NCBI GenBank assembly: GCA_002433075.1
Contig: DJHM01000053.1
Location: 1-51,879 of the forward strand
Source: Latescibacteria bacterium UBA6620
GTDB taxonomy: Bacteria > Latescibacterota > UBA2968
Reading direction: 5' to 3'
DNA: 51,879 nt
Shown: positions 1 to 9,072 of the stretch, one piece after another
Layout: every line of letters begins with the position of its first letter
Numbering within the stretch: the stretch's first letter is position 1
Notes under the pieces: generated by a model
Database searches by the model: none
Seen by the model: the letters and a program-made list of their open reading frames with translations, nothing else
Told to the model about the DNA's origin: nothing
Made by a program: the position numbers and the translations under genes

Positions 1-87
1 AATCTGGCCTTACTCTATCGGGCTACTGGCCGGAACTTGGAAGCCCAAGAACTTGAAAGCCGATTATCCGATAAGAATCAAAAGTGA
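1..87 (+). CDS. C-terminal end of a TPR-like protein (partial)
   Basis: Frame 1 is open from the first base to a TGA at 85-87 and encodes 28 residues. They begin NLALLYRATGR and contain EAQELESRL, the pattern of the second half of a tetratricopeptide (TPR) helix pair: small and large hydrophobics, then Ala-x-x-L. Only the tail is in the window, so the partner domain and function are unknown. The next gene on this strand is the tRNA at 649. The call rests on one repeat-like stretch and could be another alpha-helical repeat. Confidence 0.55.
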   Translation, partial: NLALLYRATGRNLEAQELESRLSDKNQK

Positions 88-648
88 GGTCGAGTTTTGG
101 TCGAAATTTTTTTCAGATATAAAGGCACCTTGATTTTGATGTGCGCCGATACTGTTACTCAGCTTTGAGCTTATCACGCTGTGAACGTTTCAGTTCACGA
201 CCACACCTGAAAGCCCCCCCACGTCCCACGCACGCGTAACGCGCTGATTCTCTCCAACTTCCCACCAGTTCCGCACGGTTTGCACTCTATCCACATTCTG
301 CGGTACGCTCAAGGCAATGCGCTGTATAGCAGGAGTGTGACCAGGATTGGCGGAAGGCTTGGTGCAAGGCGGAAAGTGGCCTGAGATTGATTGGGGGCGG
401 GAAGGTCAGCGAACTTCTCGCCCCAGCTCATCTGGGACTCGTCGATCGGAATCGCCATCGTGTCATCATCCTCAACCTTGATTTGGGCATCGACCATTGT
501 GATTGGATGCGGTCTGGAGTTGCCCCAGGCTTCTCTCGGTCCAAATCTGTCCATTTCCATTGCGTGGCAAGAGCATCTTTGGTAGTTTATTGTCGCCCCA
601 AAGGTGCCCCCCACAGAAATCGGGGTCCCAGGTGGGTTCCGCAGTGGT
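88..648. other. Intergenic region with no supported gene
   Basis: About 560 bases lie between the TPR tail and the initiator tRNA. The region begins with an A/T-rich stretch containing seven T residues at about 109-116, which may help end the upstream transcript, but its stem is too weak to call a terminator. Open frames exist on both strands (for example minus 309-707), but they have no recognisable homology, run into the tRNA and lack good ribosome binding sites. I see no convincing promoter or repeat. Confidence 0.5.
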
Positions 649-725
<77 letters not shown>

Positions 726-737
726 AAAAAAACAAAA

Positions 738-765
738 GGCCGACGAGTAATCGTCGGCCTTTTTC
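738..765 (+). terminator. Rho-independent terminator after tRNA-fMet, probably bidirectional
   Basis: A perfect nine-base-pair stem, GGCCGACGA at 738-746 with TCGTCGGCC at 751-759, has a GTAA loop and is followed by TTTTT. An A-rich tract on the left gives a U tract on the other strand, so it can also end the convergent PhyH gene that stops at 776. Confidence 0.9.
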
Positions 766-775
766 TTTTCTAGCC

Positions 776-1690
776 TCACGCCGGGGCCATTGCCTCGATC
801 TCCGCTTCATCCCTCCAGTAAGGTTCGTAGGGCACCGTCGGTTGGAAGTCCAGCCGATCCACCCCAAGCGCGCGCAATGTCACCCGTTCAAGGAGAGAGA
901 AGTCGTTAGCATCATTTCGATTCAAGTTCAGCGGTTCCTTCAAGACAACGGGTGGGTTCGTCATCCAGCGAGGCACACCCAGCACGTTTTGGGACGAGGC
1001 GTGCAGCATAAAGGGGTGAAGGATCACGAAATCACCGATTTCTCCCGTAATCTCCTCGAATTCCGTACACCGCTCGATCACCTCACGACAAGGGATCTCT
1101 CCCGGAGAGGCCCCTTCGGGATGTTCCGCGTAGAACTGCGCAAGATGCTTCACAGAATCGGGGGCAATGAACGTGCCCCCGCCCTGGTGGTCCACGTCCG
1201 ACCAATACACGATCGTCAGCAGCGCCTGCTCGCGGCTCGTCAGAAAATGTCTGAAGAACGCACCGTCCTGATGCCATCCCTCAACCTTCGCGGAAGGGGG
1301 CTCCCAGGGTTGGTCGGCTCCACGATTGAAATTGACGATGAACGCATCCGACCAGGTGAAGGCATCGATCTCCGCAAAGTGTCCCTTCACGACCATCACG
1401 CCATCCTCGATCCGGTCCTCTCCGCCGACCACATCACAGATAGCGTGCCACGCCCTTTGAGAAATTTCCTGGATCGGCTGCCGGTTCTCCGGATACATAT
1501 GCACGAGATCCCTCGTCCACGTCGTGGGGTCGGCGGCATCGTAGCCAAGGCGTTCGTAGGCTCTTCGGGTCCAGCGGTCCACCAGTTCAGCATCCAGACA
1601 CCCCTTCACGACGAGATATCCTCGCTCCAGAAACTGCTGAACCTGACCCGAATCGAGCACTTTGTATGGGTTCGTCATTCTTCTACTCAC
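776..1690 (-). CDS. Phytanoyl-CoA dioxygenase (PhyH) family protein
   Basis: This 304-residue protein resembles Fe(II)/2-oxoglutarate-dependent dioxygenases of the PhyH family, which hydroxylate small organic substrates in the cytoplasm. The iron-binding triad is visible as H140-x-D142 in WHQDG and a distal His at about 230 in LHASSQN. It is followed by R241, placed where the family binds the 2-oxoglutarate carboxylate. Length is normal for bacterial members. The first Met could be residue 1 or residue 5. It stands alone between two hairpins, convergent with tRNA-fMet and downstream of uppP. PhyH proteins have many substrates (halogenated compounds, ectoine, phosphonates, lipids), and nothing here identifies this one. 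Confidence 0.85.
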   Translation of the reverse strand: MSRRMTNPYKVLDSGQVQQFLERGYLVVKGCLDAELVDRWTRRAYERLGYDAADPTTWTRDLVHMYPENRQPIQEISQRAWHAICDVVGGEDRIEDGVMVVKGHFAEIDAFTWSDAFIVNFNRGADQPWEPPSAKVEGWHQDGAFFRHFLTSREQALLTIVYWSDVDHQGGGTFIAPDSVKHLAQFYAEHPEGASPGEIPCREVIERCTEFEEITGEIGDFVILHPFMLHASSQNVLGVPRWMTNPPVVLKEPLNLNRNDANDFSLLERVTLRALGVDRLDFQPTVPYEPYWRDEAEIEAMAPA

Positions 1691-1697
1691 AAAGCGA

Positions 1698-1720
1698 GGC
1701 CGGCGAGTGTATCGCCGGCC
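1698..1720 (-). terminator. Strong hairpin between uppP and the PhyH gene
   Basis: A perfect nine-base stem, GGCCGGCGA with TCGCCGGCC, encloses a GTGTA loop. Read on the minus strand it follows the uppP stop at 1761 by about 40 bases. The following tract is only moderately T-rich (CGCTTTG), so it may be an imperfect terminator or a transcript-end stabiliser. It shares its GGCCG-GCGA style with the hairpin at 738. Confidence 0.55.
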
Positions 1721-1760
1721 TTCGTGATTGAGGCTCTGTCTGGCGTGTTGCTCAGTCCAC

Positions 1761-2540
1761 TCAGGCCCAGAAGGCGATAATCCCCGACAACCCGACCGCC
1801 CAGCAATAATAAGCGAACCGCGACAGCTCTCCGCGGGCGAGAATCCCGATCAGCCATCGGATGGAAAACACGCCAGAGGCATAGGCCATCACCGCGCCGA
1901 CTGCCAGCACCGACCAAGACTCCGAGCCAACGACGCCGGATGCCAGGCCGCCGATCTTCAATGCAGTCGCGCCTGCGATGACCGGAATGGAAAGCAGGAA
2001 AGAGAACGCAGCCGCCTCTCCCGCCTCCACGCGGCACCATAGACCAATCGAGATCGTCATTCCAGATCGCGAAATACCCGGGATGATCGCGGCCGCCTGT
2101 GCGACGCCAATGATCAGTCCTCGGGGAACCGAGTCGACCATCCCCTCACCAGAGAGACTCCGGGTGCTGAACAGGACGCCGCCCGTCACGATCAACATCA
2201 AAGACACAACGAAAGGATCGGCGAAGATCTCCGTCAGTCGATCTTCGAACAGGAGACCGACAACGACCGCGGGCACGGTGCCCAGCAGCAGCAAGAAACT
2301 CGTGATGAGTGCTTCCTGCTCGAGCCGGAGCACGCCGGTGATCAGACCCCAGATCCGTCTTCGAAGCACCGTGATGACGGCCAGCAAGGTCCCGAAATGG
2401 ACGATCACCTCGAAGGTCACGTCTCCCGGATCGATCCCGAGCAAGGCTTGTCCAAGTGCGAGGTGGCCGGAACTACTCACGGGCAGAAATTCTGTAAGGC
2501 CCTGGATCAGGCCAAGCAAGGCAGCTTCAAGATGCGTCAT
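1761..2540 (-). CDS. uppP: Undecaprenyl-diphosphate phosphatase
   Basis: This 259-residue polytopic membrane protein of the BacA/UppP family removes a phosphate from undecaprenyl diphosphate, recycling the lipid carrier for peptidoglycan and other envelope polymers. Both family signatures are present. The first is the Q/E-rich motif with Q13, E17 and P20-VSSSGH26, including the active-site His. The second is PGISRS at 154-159, with the conserved Arg158 and Thr162. The remainder is hydrophobic, matching about eight membrane segments, and length is typical. The ATG at 2540 lacks a clear Shine-Dalgarno sequence. The family can confer bacitracin tolerance when overproduced. Confidence 0.97.
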   Translation of the reverse strand: MTHLEAALLGLIQGLTEFLPVSSSGHLALGQALLGIDPGDVTFEVIVHFGTLLAVITVLRRRIWGLITGVLRLEQEALITSFLLLLGTVPAVVVGLLFEDRLTEIFADPFVVSLMLIVTGGVLFSTRSLSGEGMVDSVPRGLIIGVAQAAAIIPGISRSGMTISIGLWCRVEAGEAAAFSFLLSIPVIAGATALKIGGLASGVVGSESWSVLAVGAVMAYASGVFSIRWLIGILARGELSRFAYYCWAVGLSGIIAFWA

Positions 2541-2682
2541 TGGATCGGCTTGGTCCTGCTACGGTCCGGCGTCAATACTGAGTGGTAAATGAACTGCCGA
2601 GAATGCACGTGAAACGAGGCGTCGGTCTGAAATAGTAAGCTCAGTAAACATTCCAGTCAAACCGACGCGCGATCCACGCACC

Positions 2683-3186
2683 TCATAGCTCGTCCCCAAA
2701 TTTCATTCCGAACGGCGGGCGGCCGTCGTCGTAGGCCAACTTCAAGTACTGTGTCATACTCGGAAACCGGTCCTTTATGTATTGGAAAGTCGTATTCAGG
2801 AGCTCCACGCGCTTCTTGGGTTCCAGATCGTCCCAGGGCTCGGCCTTGACCGTGGTCTCGATGGTGTGAACACCCTCTGCCTTCTTCAGTTCATCCGGAC
2901 CGGGCGCATCCCCGTTTTCGTAGAGGAACCGGACGGATAGGTAAATTCCGGGAGCCAGGGCGAGCAGACCTTCCTCGAAGGTAAGAAAGACATCCTCCTC
3001 TTCCTTCTCGATCACCTGCTCTTCTATAACCTCGGGCTCCCGTTCAATCTCGGCTTTTTCCTTCCGCTCTTTCGCTTTCCTGTAGTTGCACTTCAAGACC
3101 GGGTCTTCACACGTCTCGCGGAACAGGGGGATCAGAAGGGCGGGCACAACGGAGCCGATCAAGCCGACAACAGCCATCAGCCCCAT
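2683..3186 (-). CDS. Unknown protein with N-terminal membrane anchor and charged coiled region
   Basis: I do not recognise this 167-residue protein. Residues 1-22 are hydrophobic (GLMAVVGLIGSVVPALLIPL) and look like a signal anchor. A Lys/Glu-rich segment at about 35-65 probably forms a helix or coiled coil. A C-terminal domain of about 95 residues contains FLTFEEGLLALAPGIYL and ends in KFGDEL. Cys residues follow the anchor (ETCEDPVLKC), but no lipobox is evident. It starts 63 bases after the stop of the esterase-like gene at 3250-5280, and the two may share a transcript. A probably membrane-tethered, outward-facing protein is an inference. Confidence 0.6.
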   Translation of the reverse strand: MGLMAVVGLIGSVVPALLIPLFRETCEDPVLKCNYRKAKERKEKAEIEREPEVIEEQVIEKEEEDVFLTFEEGLLALAPGIYLSVRFLYENGDAPGPDELKKAEGVHTIETTVKAEPWDDLEPKKRVELLNTTFQYIKDRFPSMTQYLKLAYDDGRPPFGMKFGDEL

Positions 3187-3249
3187 ATTGCCGCCTTCGT
3201 TTTATTCATCCGCCAAGCCGAATCTCTCTGGTTGCGGGTGACATCAAAC

Positions 3250-5280
3250 TCAGGGCAGGTCCGCGTATGCGAGGGCGTGCGGCACGATCGCGTCCAACGG
3301 CCATTGGACACACCATCCGGAAACCTGAGATGCGTATCCTGTAGATGTGTCCGTTTCGCCCTCCCATACAACATCCTCCTCGACCAATGCCGCAAGTTGC
3401 GCTTGAATCCTCGCCCCGGGATCGACAAGGGGTCGATCCAGCTCGATCGCCTCTCTCCCCTCCACTGGAAAAGGAGCATTCGCGATTCGGATTGGAACCG
3501 TGAGACCCTCACGCGTTCGTAGATGACGAATGACCGTACGCAGATCTTTAACACGTAATCCGATCGACGTTTCTCCCAGCATCAAGGCAGTGGCCGCTCG
3601 ACTCGACCGGACACTCTGGGGCGCCTGTTCTTCATCCGTGGCCGCCTCGCCGATGCCACGCAGGTCAGGAAGGCAGACTGGGCCAAGTGCCAGTCGTTCC
3701 TCCACCATCTCGGTGTGATCTCTGAGAATCGACGATTTACCCTCCGAAGAAACGATCAGGGTCATCGGGCCGCTCTGACCGGAATCCAGGAGGATCACGG
3801 GAATGACCACCTCGCCTGCTTTGAGAGCGAATCGCTCGACGCCCTTACCGTCTTCTTCCTTCCGAGAGGCAAAGAGTACGTCGGGGGCCTCGACCGGGTC
3901 GCAATCCCCCAGAAGGTCTCGCCACGCCTCTCGCAAAGCGACTTCCGCCTCCTCTGGTGATTGCCAGGCAAGCGACCGGCGGAACTGAATCCCCCGAGAC
4001 TGCCCGATCCCCTCCAGAATCGACGGGTAGCTCGCTGGCAGATCGTCCGCCTCCGCCGTCCTTTCGCCATCCAAACAGAGGAGATCCGTCTCGGGACGCC
4101 TCTCTTCCTTTTCTTCCGGCTTGTCAATCCCCAGCCAATCCTGGAGTCTGACGTGGACACGCTCGCGATGAGGCGTACCCACGTTGTTGCAGTGCGACGC
4201 TTCGGGTCGGCGTTCCTTGAGCAGCCCGAAGCCAGAGGTGTGATCCAGCCGATCTTCCGCACCGTACCACCGATAGATCTGCTGCAGGCGGCTCCAAACG
4301 GGGTCGCGCGCTTCGTCCCAGTTGAACTCGTGCGCGTAGATCAGATGACGTGGCGCGATCGCCCCCACGATCACCCAGGGTAGAAATCCGTCACGGCCCG
4401 ATTTCGCCAGATTCCGGGTCGTTTCCCACCCCCCGGTCCCGAGGTAATTGAAGGAAGTCCTGGCATCCTCCGGCAGCGGGTACGTGGTTTCGGGTTGTGG
4501 ACCGCCAAAATTGAATGGAATGGCCACGCTCACGCGATCGTCAAGGGCCGCCGTCACGGCACAGGGATCTCCGCCACCCGCGACCGATCCCATCATCACA
4601 ACCGTTCCCACCCGGTAGTGCTGTTCGAGCAGGTCGATCCCTCGTCTCAGATCCCAGACCATCCATCCCATCAGACTGTCACCGATGAGCTGGAGCTGGA
4701 TCCCCGAGTTGTATCGGTTCCAGTAGTCGTGACGAGGCCCCGCAGGGTGCTCCGCCCGCTCACCGTATGCGAACTGATCCATCACAAGAACGACGCAGCC
4801 CGCACGCGCCCACATTGCGCCCATATCCTGCAGTTCGGGCTGGGTCTTCGGGTTATGATGGCTGTGCACCAGCACGATTCCGGTTTCCTCGTTCTCTGCA
4901 AGCCCGAGTTCGCGCATCGTCTGGTGCTGGCCCGGTTCCGCCCCTTCGTCCGCGGGAGGTCGATAGACGTTCGCCGTGACCAGAACCCCTTCTCGAGACA
5001 CGAACACAACCTTGTCGATCACGTAACCGTCCGCCTCGATCTGTCCCGTCAGCTCGAAGGCCAGCGTTTCGGGGACACGTGGAAAACGCCCCAGAGAGCG
5101 CTCCAGAGCCTTGATTCTGGGCTTCTTGAAAGCTTCCCAATCGCTTCTTGAAGAGAGGGCGTCCCAGTCCAGCCGATCTTGGCGGTTAACCTCTTCAACC
5201 CTCCTTTGAAGATAGCGGTCGAAGCCCATCGCAACGGCTTCACGATCGGCCTCGGGGACGACGTTGGGGTCAATGCTCAT
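3250..5280 (-). CDS. Tandem alpha/beta-hydrolase-like (acetylxylan esterase/dienelactone hydrolase type) protein lacking the Ser nucleophile
   Basis: This 676-residue protein looks like two alpha/beta-hydrolase folds in a row. The first (about 90-390) shows VLVHSHHNPK (oxyanion region), VLVMDQFAYGER, and a His-rich end (H363 and H371) before RLQDWLGI. The nucleophile elbow, normally G-x-S-x-G-G, reads MGSVAGGGD, so Ala234 (codon GCG at 4579-4581) stands where Ser is expected. Ser231 is three residues away. The second half (about 400-676) contains LPDLRGIGE and LRTVIRHLRT, typical of the degenerate second domain in such esterases. No signal peptide is seen. Start ATG at 5280 has a GGAGAA site upstream. 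It could be an inactive homologue or use another residue. Confidence 0.7.
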   Translation of the reverse strand: MSIDPNVVPEADREAVAMGFDRYLQRRVEEVNRQDRLDWDALSSRSDWEAFKKPRIKALERSLGRFPRVPETLAFELTGQIEADGYVIDKVVFVSREGVLVTANVYRPPADEGAEPGQHQTMRELGLAENEETGIVLVHSHHNPKTQPELQDMGAMWARAGCVVLVMDQFAYGERAEHPAGPRHDYWNRYNSGIQLQLIGDSLMGWMVWDLRRGIDLLEQHYRVGTVVMMGSVAGGGDPCAVTAALDDRVSVAIPFNFGGPQPETTYPLPEDARTSFNYLGTGGWETTRNLAKSGRDGFLPWVIVGAIAPRHLIYAHEFNWDEARDPVWSRLQQIYRWYGAEDRLDHTSGFGLLKERRPEASHCNNVGTPHRERVHVRLQDWLGIDKPEEKEERRPETDLLCLDGERTAEADDLPASYPSILEGIGQSRGIQFRRSLAWQSPEEAEVALREAWRDLLGDCDPVEAPDVLFASRKEEDGKGVERFALKAGEVVIPVILLDSGQSGPMTLIVSSEGKSSILRDHTEMVEERLALGPVCLPDLRGIGEAATDEEQAPQSVRSSRAATALMLGETSIGLRVKDLRTVIRHLRTREGLTVPIRIANAPFPVEGREAIELDRPLVDPGARIQAQLAALVEEDVVWEGETDTSTGYASQVSGWCVQWPLDAIVPHALAYADLP

Positions 5281-5436
5281 TTCTTCTCCAGGTGATGAGA
5301 CCCTCCTCGCAGAAGGTCCGAAAAGGTCTTCCGAACCCGCACAACGTCCATATCTTCCGGCCCGGTCAAAATCCAGGAAACGTTAAAGTCAGCCATAAAT
5401 CAAGTTGTGGCTGCGGGGTTCGCGTCCTTTTCCACC

Positions 5437-5462
5437 TAAAAGTGGCTCCGGGGCCACTTTTA
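5437..5462 (-). terminator. Rho-independent-type hairpin downstream of the DUF6785 gene
   Basis: A ten-base inverted repeat, TAAAAGTGGC with GCCACTTTTA, around a six-base loop lies 11 bases past the stop at 5473. On the minus strand the 3' arm ends in TTTTA, so it can terminate transcription of the Rid/DUF6785 transcript before the next gene starts at 5280. Confidence 0.6.
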
Positions 5463-5472
5463 TCCGCTCGAT

Positions 5473-7466
5473 CTACCACGCCACGTGGATCTCGTGACCG
5501 TTTCCTGGGAACCATACCCCATCCACGATCACTCCCAACGCGACCCCGGCCAGGAACCCCATCAGCATCCCCAGAAAGAAAGGGGCGATGGCGTTGTAAC
5601 GCTCCAGACCCCCAATTCGGAGGATCAGGCTCTTCAGGACCCACACCAGGAAGATCGTCAGTGCCGTGTTTCGCAACGTCGAGGATGCGGAAATCGTGAA
5701 GCCGATAGGATGGATTGGGAACGCGGGGAAGCGATAACGAAGAAGGACGAGTAGACCGGCGAAAAGGCTGCCGACGCCCAGGAAGAAAATGCGCGTCCAG
5801 TCCGTGCCCATCACGCCTCCCTGGATCCGGCTCGCCGTCAGACGCCACACGGTCGCAGCCGAAATACCCCCGTCGCGCCATAGCTGTCCGATCCGAAGTT
5901 ATAGCTTCCAAGCGCGTAATAGCCCTGGTAGAGGATAAACGCGAGGACGGCCGCCCCCCAGGAACGACCCGGCCATCACCGCGGGGCCCAAAGCCCTCCG
6001 GCTCTCTCTGGCCATCGCCATTCCAAGCCGCGGGACGTGCGACAGCGGGGTCATCGCGAAGGTCTTCGCGTCACAAAAGCTGGAGAAAGTGAGACCCACT
6101 GACACCGCGCTGGCCGGTCCCATTCCGAGGATGCCGAACAGATGCCACGTGAACGCCTGGGCCGTGATCGGCCCCCTCAGAAATACCAGACCGCTCTCGA
6201 CCAGGATTCTGGCCAATCCCACGTAAAGCACCAGGGTCGCGAACCAGTAGGCCATTACCGGGGCCCATCCCATCCCGGTGTCGTGCAGCCAGAAAGCGGC
6301 GTAGACAAGACCCGAGATGAGCATTCCGACGGCCGTGCGATAGGACATCAGCTCTCCAGAGTCATCGATACGATCGTTTCCGAGTGCCTTTGAAACCACC
6401 TCCGTGAGATGATGGCGCGCAATCCAGAGTCCCCAACCGACAAAGACGATCACCCCTCCGAAACTCTGCCAGCCGATCGCTGGATGAAACGAACACCACG
6501 GGTCAGAGCTTCCAAGGTCCAGGCGATTGAATAGGCCGGCCTGCACGAGGGAAAGGATGTGAAAGAACCATATACTGAACAGGACATCCAGGCTCGTGAA
6601 GTAGCCGAAGATCAGCATGAGGGGGCTGAGGGTGAGTACGAAGTCGGGGAACCCCCGAGCAATCGTAATCTGCCGCAGCCCCTCGTATGCATTCAGAACC
6701 GGAAGCTGAGGCATTGCTACGAAGAACCACGTCGGGATGTTCCAGCAGATGATCGCTAGCATCAGACCGAACCCGATCCGGAAGAGCCTTGAACGGCATA
6801 GCTCGGCCAGGGTGCCCTTCGAACCGGCGACACCCGTCAGTCGCAGCAGCGCCCTCGCGACAGGGTAGGCCAGTCGCTCGTGCTCCGCCCACTGCCTCCT
6901 GAGAATGACGTTGATCGACAGGCCGATCCCCAGGACCGCGACCAGAAAGGTGCCCCACCAGAAAAGCGGTCGGGCCCAGACCAGCCAGGGGAATCCGGAG
7001 CCCGGTGGAAGACCCTCGTGGAAGGCGGCCGCAGCCTCACGGTCAGCGACCACCGTCCACGCGGGCATATGCGGCAGGATCAGATCGTCCCAGCGGTTCT
7101 CTGGCGTGGCGAAGTAGTGAGGTACTGCCATTTCCCTCAGCAGATAGTTCGCGAGCCATTCTCCCTGCATAAACGCCGCCACCATTCCCAAGCAGCAGAC
7201 GGTAAGGAGTTCAGTCGGCGCAGGCCCCGGCCACGACGGCCGAGCAAAGTGTTGAGCGCGAGCAGAGACACGTAGGGGATCAGCAGCGCGACCGAAAGGT
7301 GGGAATAGTCGGCGTGCGTGGATCTGAGAATCAGACTCGTGTACGTGGGCCAAAGGGTGACCCACACAGCCATTGCCAAGCCGATGACGATCGCACGAAC
7401 GGAGACCTGGGCTTCGGGTTCCGCCCTGTCGCTCGCTCTGTGGACATCGTTCGCCCGGGCATGCAT
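5473..7466 (-). pseudogene. DUF6785/DUF6784-type polytopic membrane protein, interrupted by three apparent frameshifts
   Basis: Three overlapping frames together encode one membrane protein of about 664 residues. The N-terminal part begins MHARAND at 7466 and runs to NTLL near 7240. The long middle runs from about 7225 to 5960 (PTELLTVCCLGM, GEWLANYLL, LILPHMPAW, NVILRRQW). The C-terminal part uses two frames ending at 5473 (VLAFILYQGYYALGSYNFGS, then GISAATVWRLTASR). The joins fall in G runs, C on the plus strand: C4 at 7225-7228 (one base short), C6 at 5954-5959 (one extra) and C5 at 5867-5871 (one short). The corrected length is exactly divisible by three. Family assignment (conserved membrane proteins of unknown, possibly transport, function) is from recall. 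Sequencing error or genuine decay are both possible. Confidence 0.6.
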
Positions 7467-7471
7467 TGAGA

Positions 7472-7873
7472 CTATCCCGTCCCGCAACCGATGACGGCCA
7501 CCGCCTCCACTTCGACGAGCAGATCCGGGTTGACCAGGACAGGCGTGGTGACTGTCGCGCTGGCAGGAATGTTATTCGGAAATGCCACTGCTCGTGCCCG
7601 CGCATAGTCGGCGTAGCAATCTATGTCTGTGAGGAAGGCCAGAATCTTGACGACGTCCTCCATCGTAGCTCCCCCTTCCTCGAGAACGGCCTCGATGTTC
7701 TTGAACGTCTGGACCGCCTGCGCGAACATATCGTCTCCCCCGACAAGCTCGCCGTGGGCGTCGAAAGCGACCTGCCCGGAAACGTGGATCGTGTCCCCCA
7801 CTCTCACACCTTGAGCGATCCGAAAGTCTGCCGCCCAGGGCCAGTCGGGATTGAGCTCCTCTCGATCTGCCAT
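7472..7873 (-). CDS. Rid (YjgF/YER057c/UK114) family protein
   Basis: This 133-residue protein has the compact Rid fold signature: HVSGQVAFD, DDMFAQAVQTFKNIEAVLEE and a C-terminal VEVEAVAVI strand. Canonical RidA hydrolyses reactive enamines and imines from PLP enzymes using an Arg in a PARS/T-type motif. Here the segment reads PASATVTTPVLV and lacks that Arg. It is probably a Rid4-7-type paralogue without demonstrated iminase activity, and I do not call it ridA. It lies 11 bases after the luciferase-like gene and 5 bases before the start of the DUF6785 gene, so the three probably form one operon. Confidence 0.85.
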   Translation of the reverse strand: MADREELNPDWPWAADFRIAQGVRVGDTIHVSGQVAFDAHGELVGGDDMFAQAVQTFKNIEAVLEEGGATMEDVVKILAFLTDIDCYADYARARAVAFPNNIPASATVTTPVLVNPDLLVEVEAVAVIGCGTG

Positions 7874-7884
7874 ATCGCCTCCTT

Positions 7885-8925
7885 TTAAAGGGTCGAGCCA
7901 CCGTCTGCGCGTTCTGCAGTTTCACGGCCGGCTGGCGTGAGTTCGGCGCCCACCGAGGCCAAGAGATCCAGCGAAGTCAAACACGCAGCGGGCTCGAAAA
8001 TCCAAACGGTTGTGATCAGCTCATCCGCTCCGGTTCGGTCGATCAGATCCTGCAGACCATTCCGAACGGTAGACGGAGATCCGACGCAGGAACACGAGAG
8101 CTTGTGCGCCACGGCGGATTTCTCGTGCGGAAGCCAGTAGGAATCGATATCCGCGACGGGGGGACCGATCGGATCTCGCTTGCCGCGGAACATATCGGTC
8201 GACCGCATCTGCATTGAGGTAAACAGATACCGCGCCTCGTCATCCGTCTCCGCAGCGATCACGTTGACGGCCACCATCGCGTAGGGCCGATCCAGATGCT
8301 CCGAAGGCCGGAAACCGGACCGGTAGGCTTCCAGCGCCTGCATCAAATGATCCGGGGCAAAGTGCGACGCGAAGGCATACGGGAGTCCGAGGTGGGCGGC
8401 CAGCTGGGCGCTGAACAGGGATGAGCCCAGAAGCCAGATGGGAACACGCAACCCCGCGCCCGGGACCGCCCGAACCGATTGCTCGGGCTTCGGGTCCGCG
8501 AAATAGGCCTGCAGTTCCATCACATCCCGTGGAAAGTCATCCGCAGAGCCCATCCGCTCGCGCCGCAACGCGTAGGCTGTCATTTGATCGGTCCCCGGCG
8601 CCCTCCCCAGACCGAGGTCGATGCGTCCCGGATACAACGACTCGAGCGTCCCGAACTGCTCGGCGATTACAAGGGGGGCGTGGTTGGGCAACATCACGCC
8701 TCCGGATCCTACGCGGATCGACTGCGTCGCCGCCGCGACGTGCCCGATCAGGACGCTCGTCGCCGCACTTCCGATACCCCTCATATTATGGTGCTCGGCC
8801 AACCAGTACCGGTTGTATCCGAGGGTGTCCGCGTGCTGGGCCTGTGCGCGCATCACTTCATAGGCCCGGGCGGCGTCGCTGCCGCTACGGATGGGTGCCA
8901 GATCCAGAATGGAGAGAGGTACCAC
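7885..8925 (-). CDS. LLM-class (luciferase-like) flavin-dependent oxidoreductase
   Basis: This 346-residue TIM-barrel protein is of the bacterial-luciferase-like, F420/FMN-dependent superfamily, probably the MsnO8/YhbW-type branch. Supporting motifs are SILDLAPIRSG at the start, RYWLAEHHNM (residues 40-49), RVGSGGVMLPNHAPL, EQFGTLESLYPGRIDLGLGR and a conserved C-terminal SPSTVRNGL. It would bind reduced flavin and oxidise an unknown substrate with O2, or act as a flavin reductase. The GTG start at 8925 is preceded by AGGAGA at good spacing. It is first in a probable operon with the Rid protein and the DUF6785 membrane protein, and divergent from the gene at 9073. The substrate cannot be inferred. 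Confidence 0.85.
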   Translation of the reverse strand: MVPLSILDLAPIRSGSDAARAYEVMRAQAQHADTLGYNRYWLAEHHNMRGIGSAATSVLIGHVAAATQSIRVGSGGVMLPNHAPLVIAEQFGTLESLYPGRIDLGLGRAPGTDQMTAYALRRERMGSADDFPRDVMELQAYFADPKPEQSVRAVPGAGLRVPIWLLGSSLFSAQLAAHLGLPYAFASHFAPDHLMQALEAYRSGFRPSEHLDRPYAMVAVNVIAAETDDEARYLFTSMQMRSTDMFRGKRDPIGPPVADIDSYWLPHEKSAVAHKLSCSCVGSPSTVRNGLQDLIDRTGADELITTVWIFEPAACLTSLDLLASVGAELTPAGRETAERADGGSTL

Positions 8926-9033
8926 GGTATTCTCCTACGGTCCGAGTTGCCTGTACAAACCCGATTCAAGATAGCCCTCGGATGGGCCCTGCCAAAACTC
9001 GTCGCGACGCCCGTTTTACTCGAACGGGGGGCC

Positions 9034-9063
9034 TTGGCCGTGGAGGCGTGTATGTGGTATCAT
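9034..9063 (+). promoter_or_regulatory. Sigma-70-type promoter for a probably leaderless mRNA
   Basis: TTGGCC at 9034-9039 and TATCAT at 9058-9063 are separated by 18 bases. The predicted start site near 9070 is only about three bases before the ATG at 9073, and no Shine-Dalgarno sequence is present there. The -10 box is good and the -35 box is fair. Confidence 0.5.
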
Positions 9064-9072
9064 TGAACTTGT

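Noticed and set aside
2619..2668. Inverted repeat GCGTCGGT/ACCGACGC
   Set aside because: Arms of eight bases are separated by about 34 bases with no flanking T run or known operator; could be chance.
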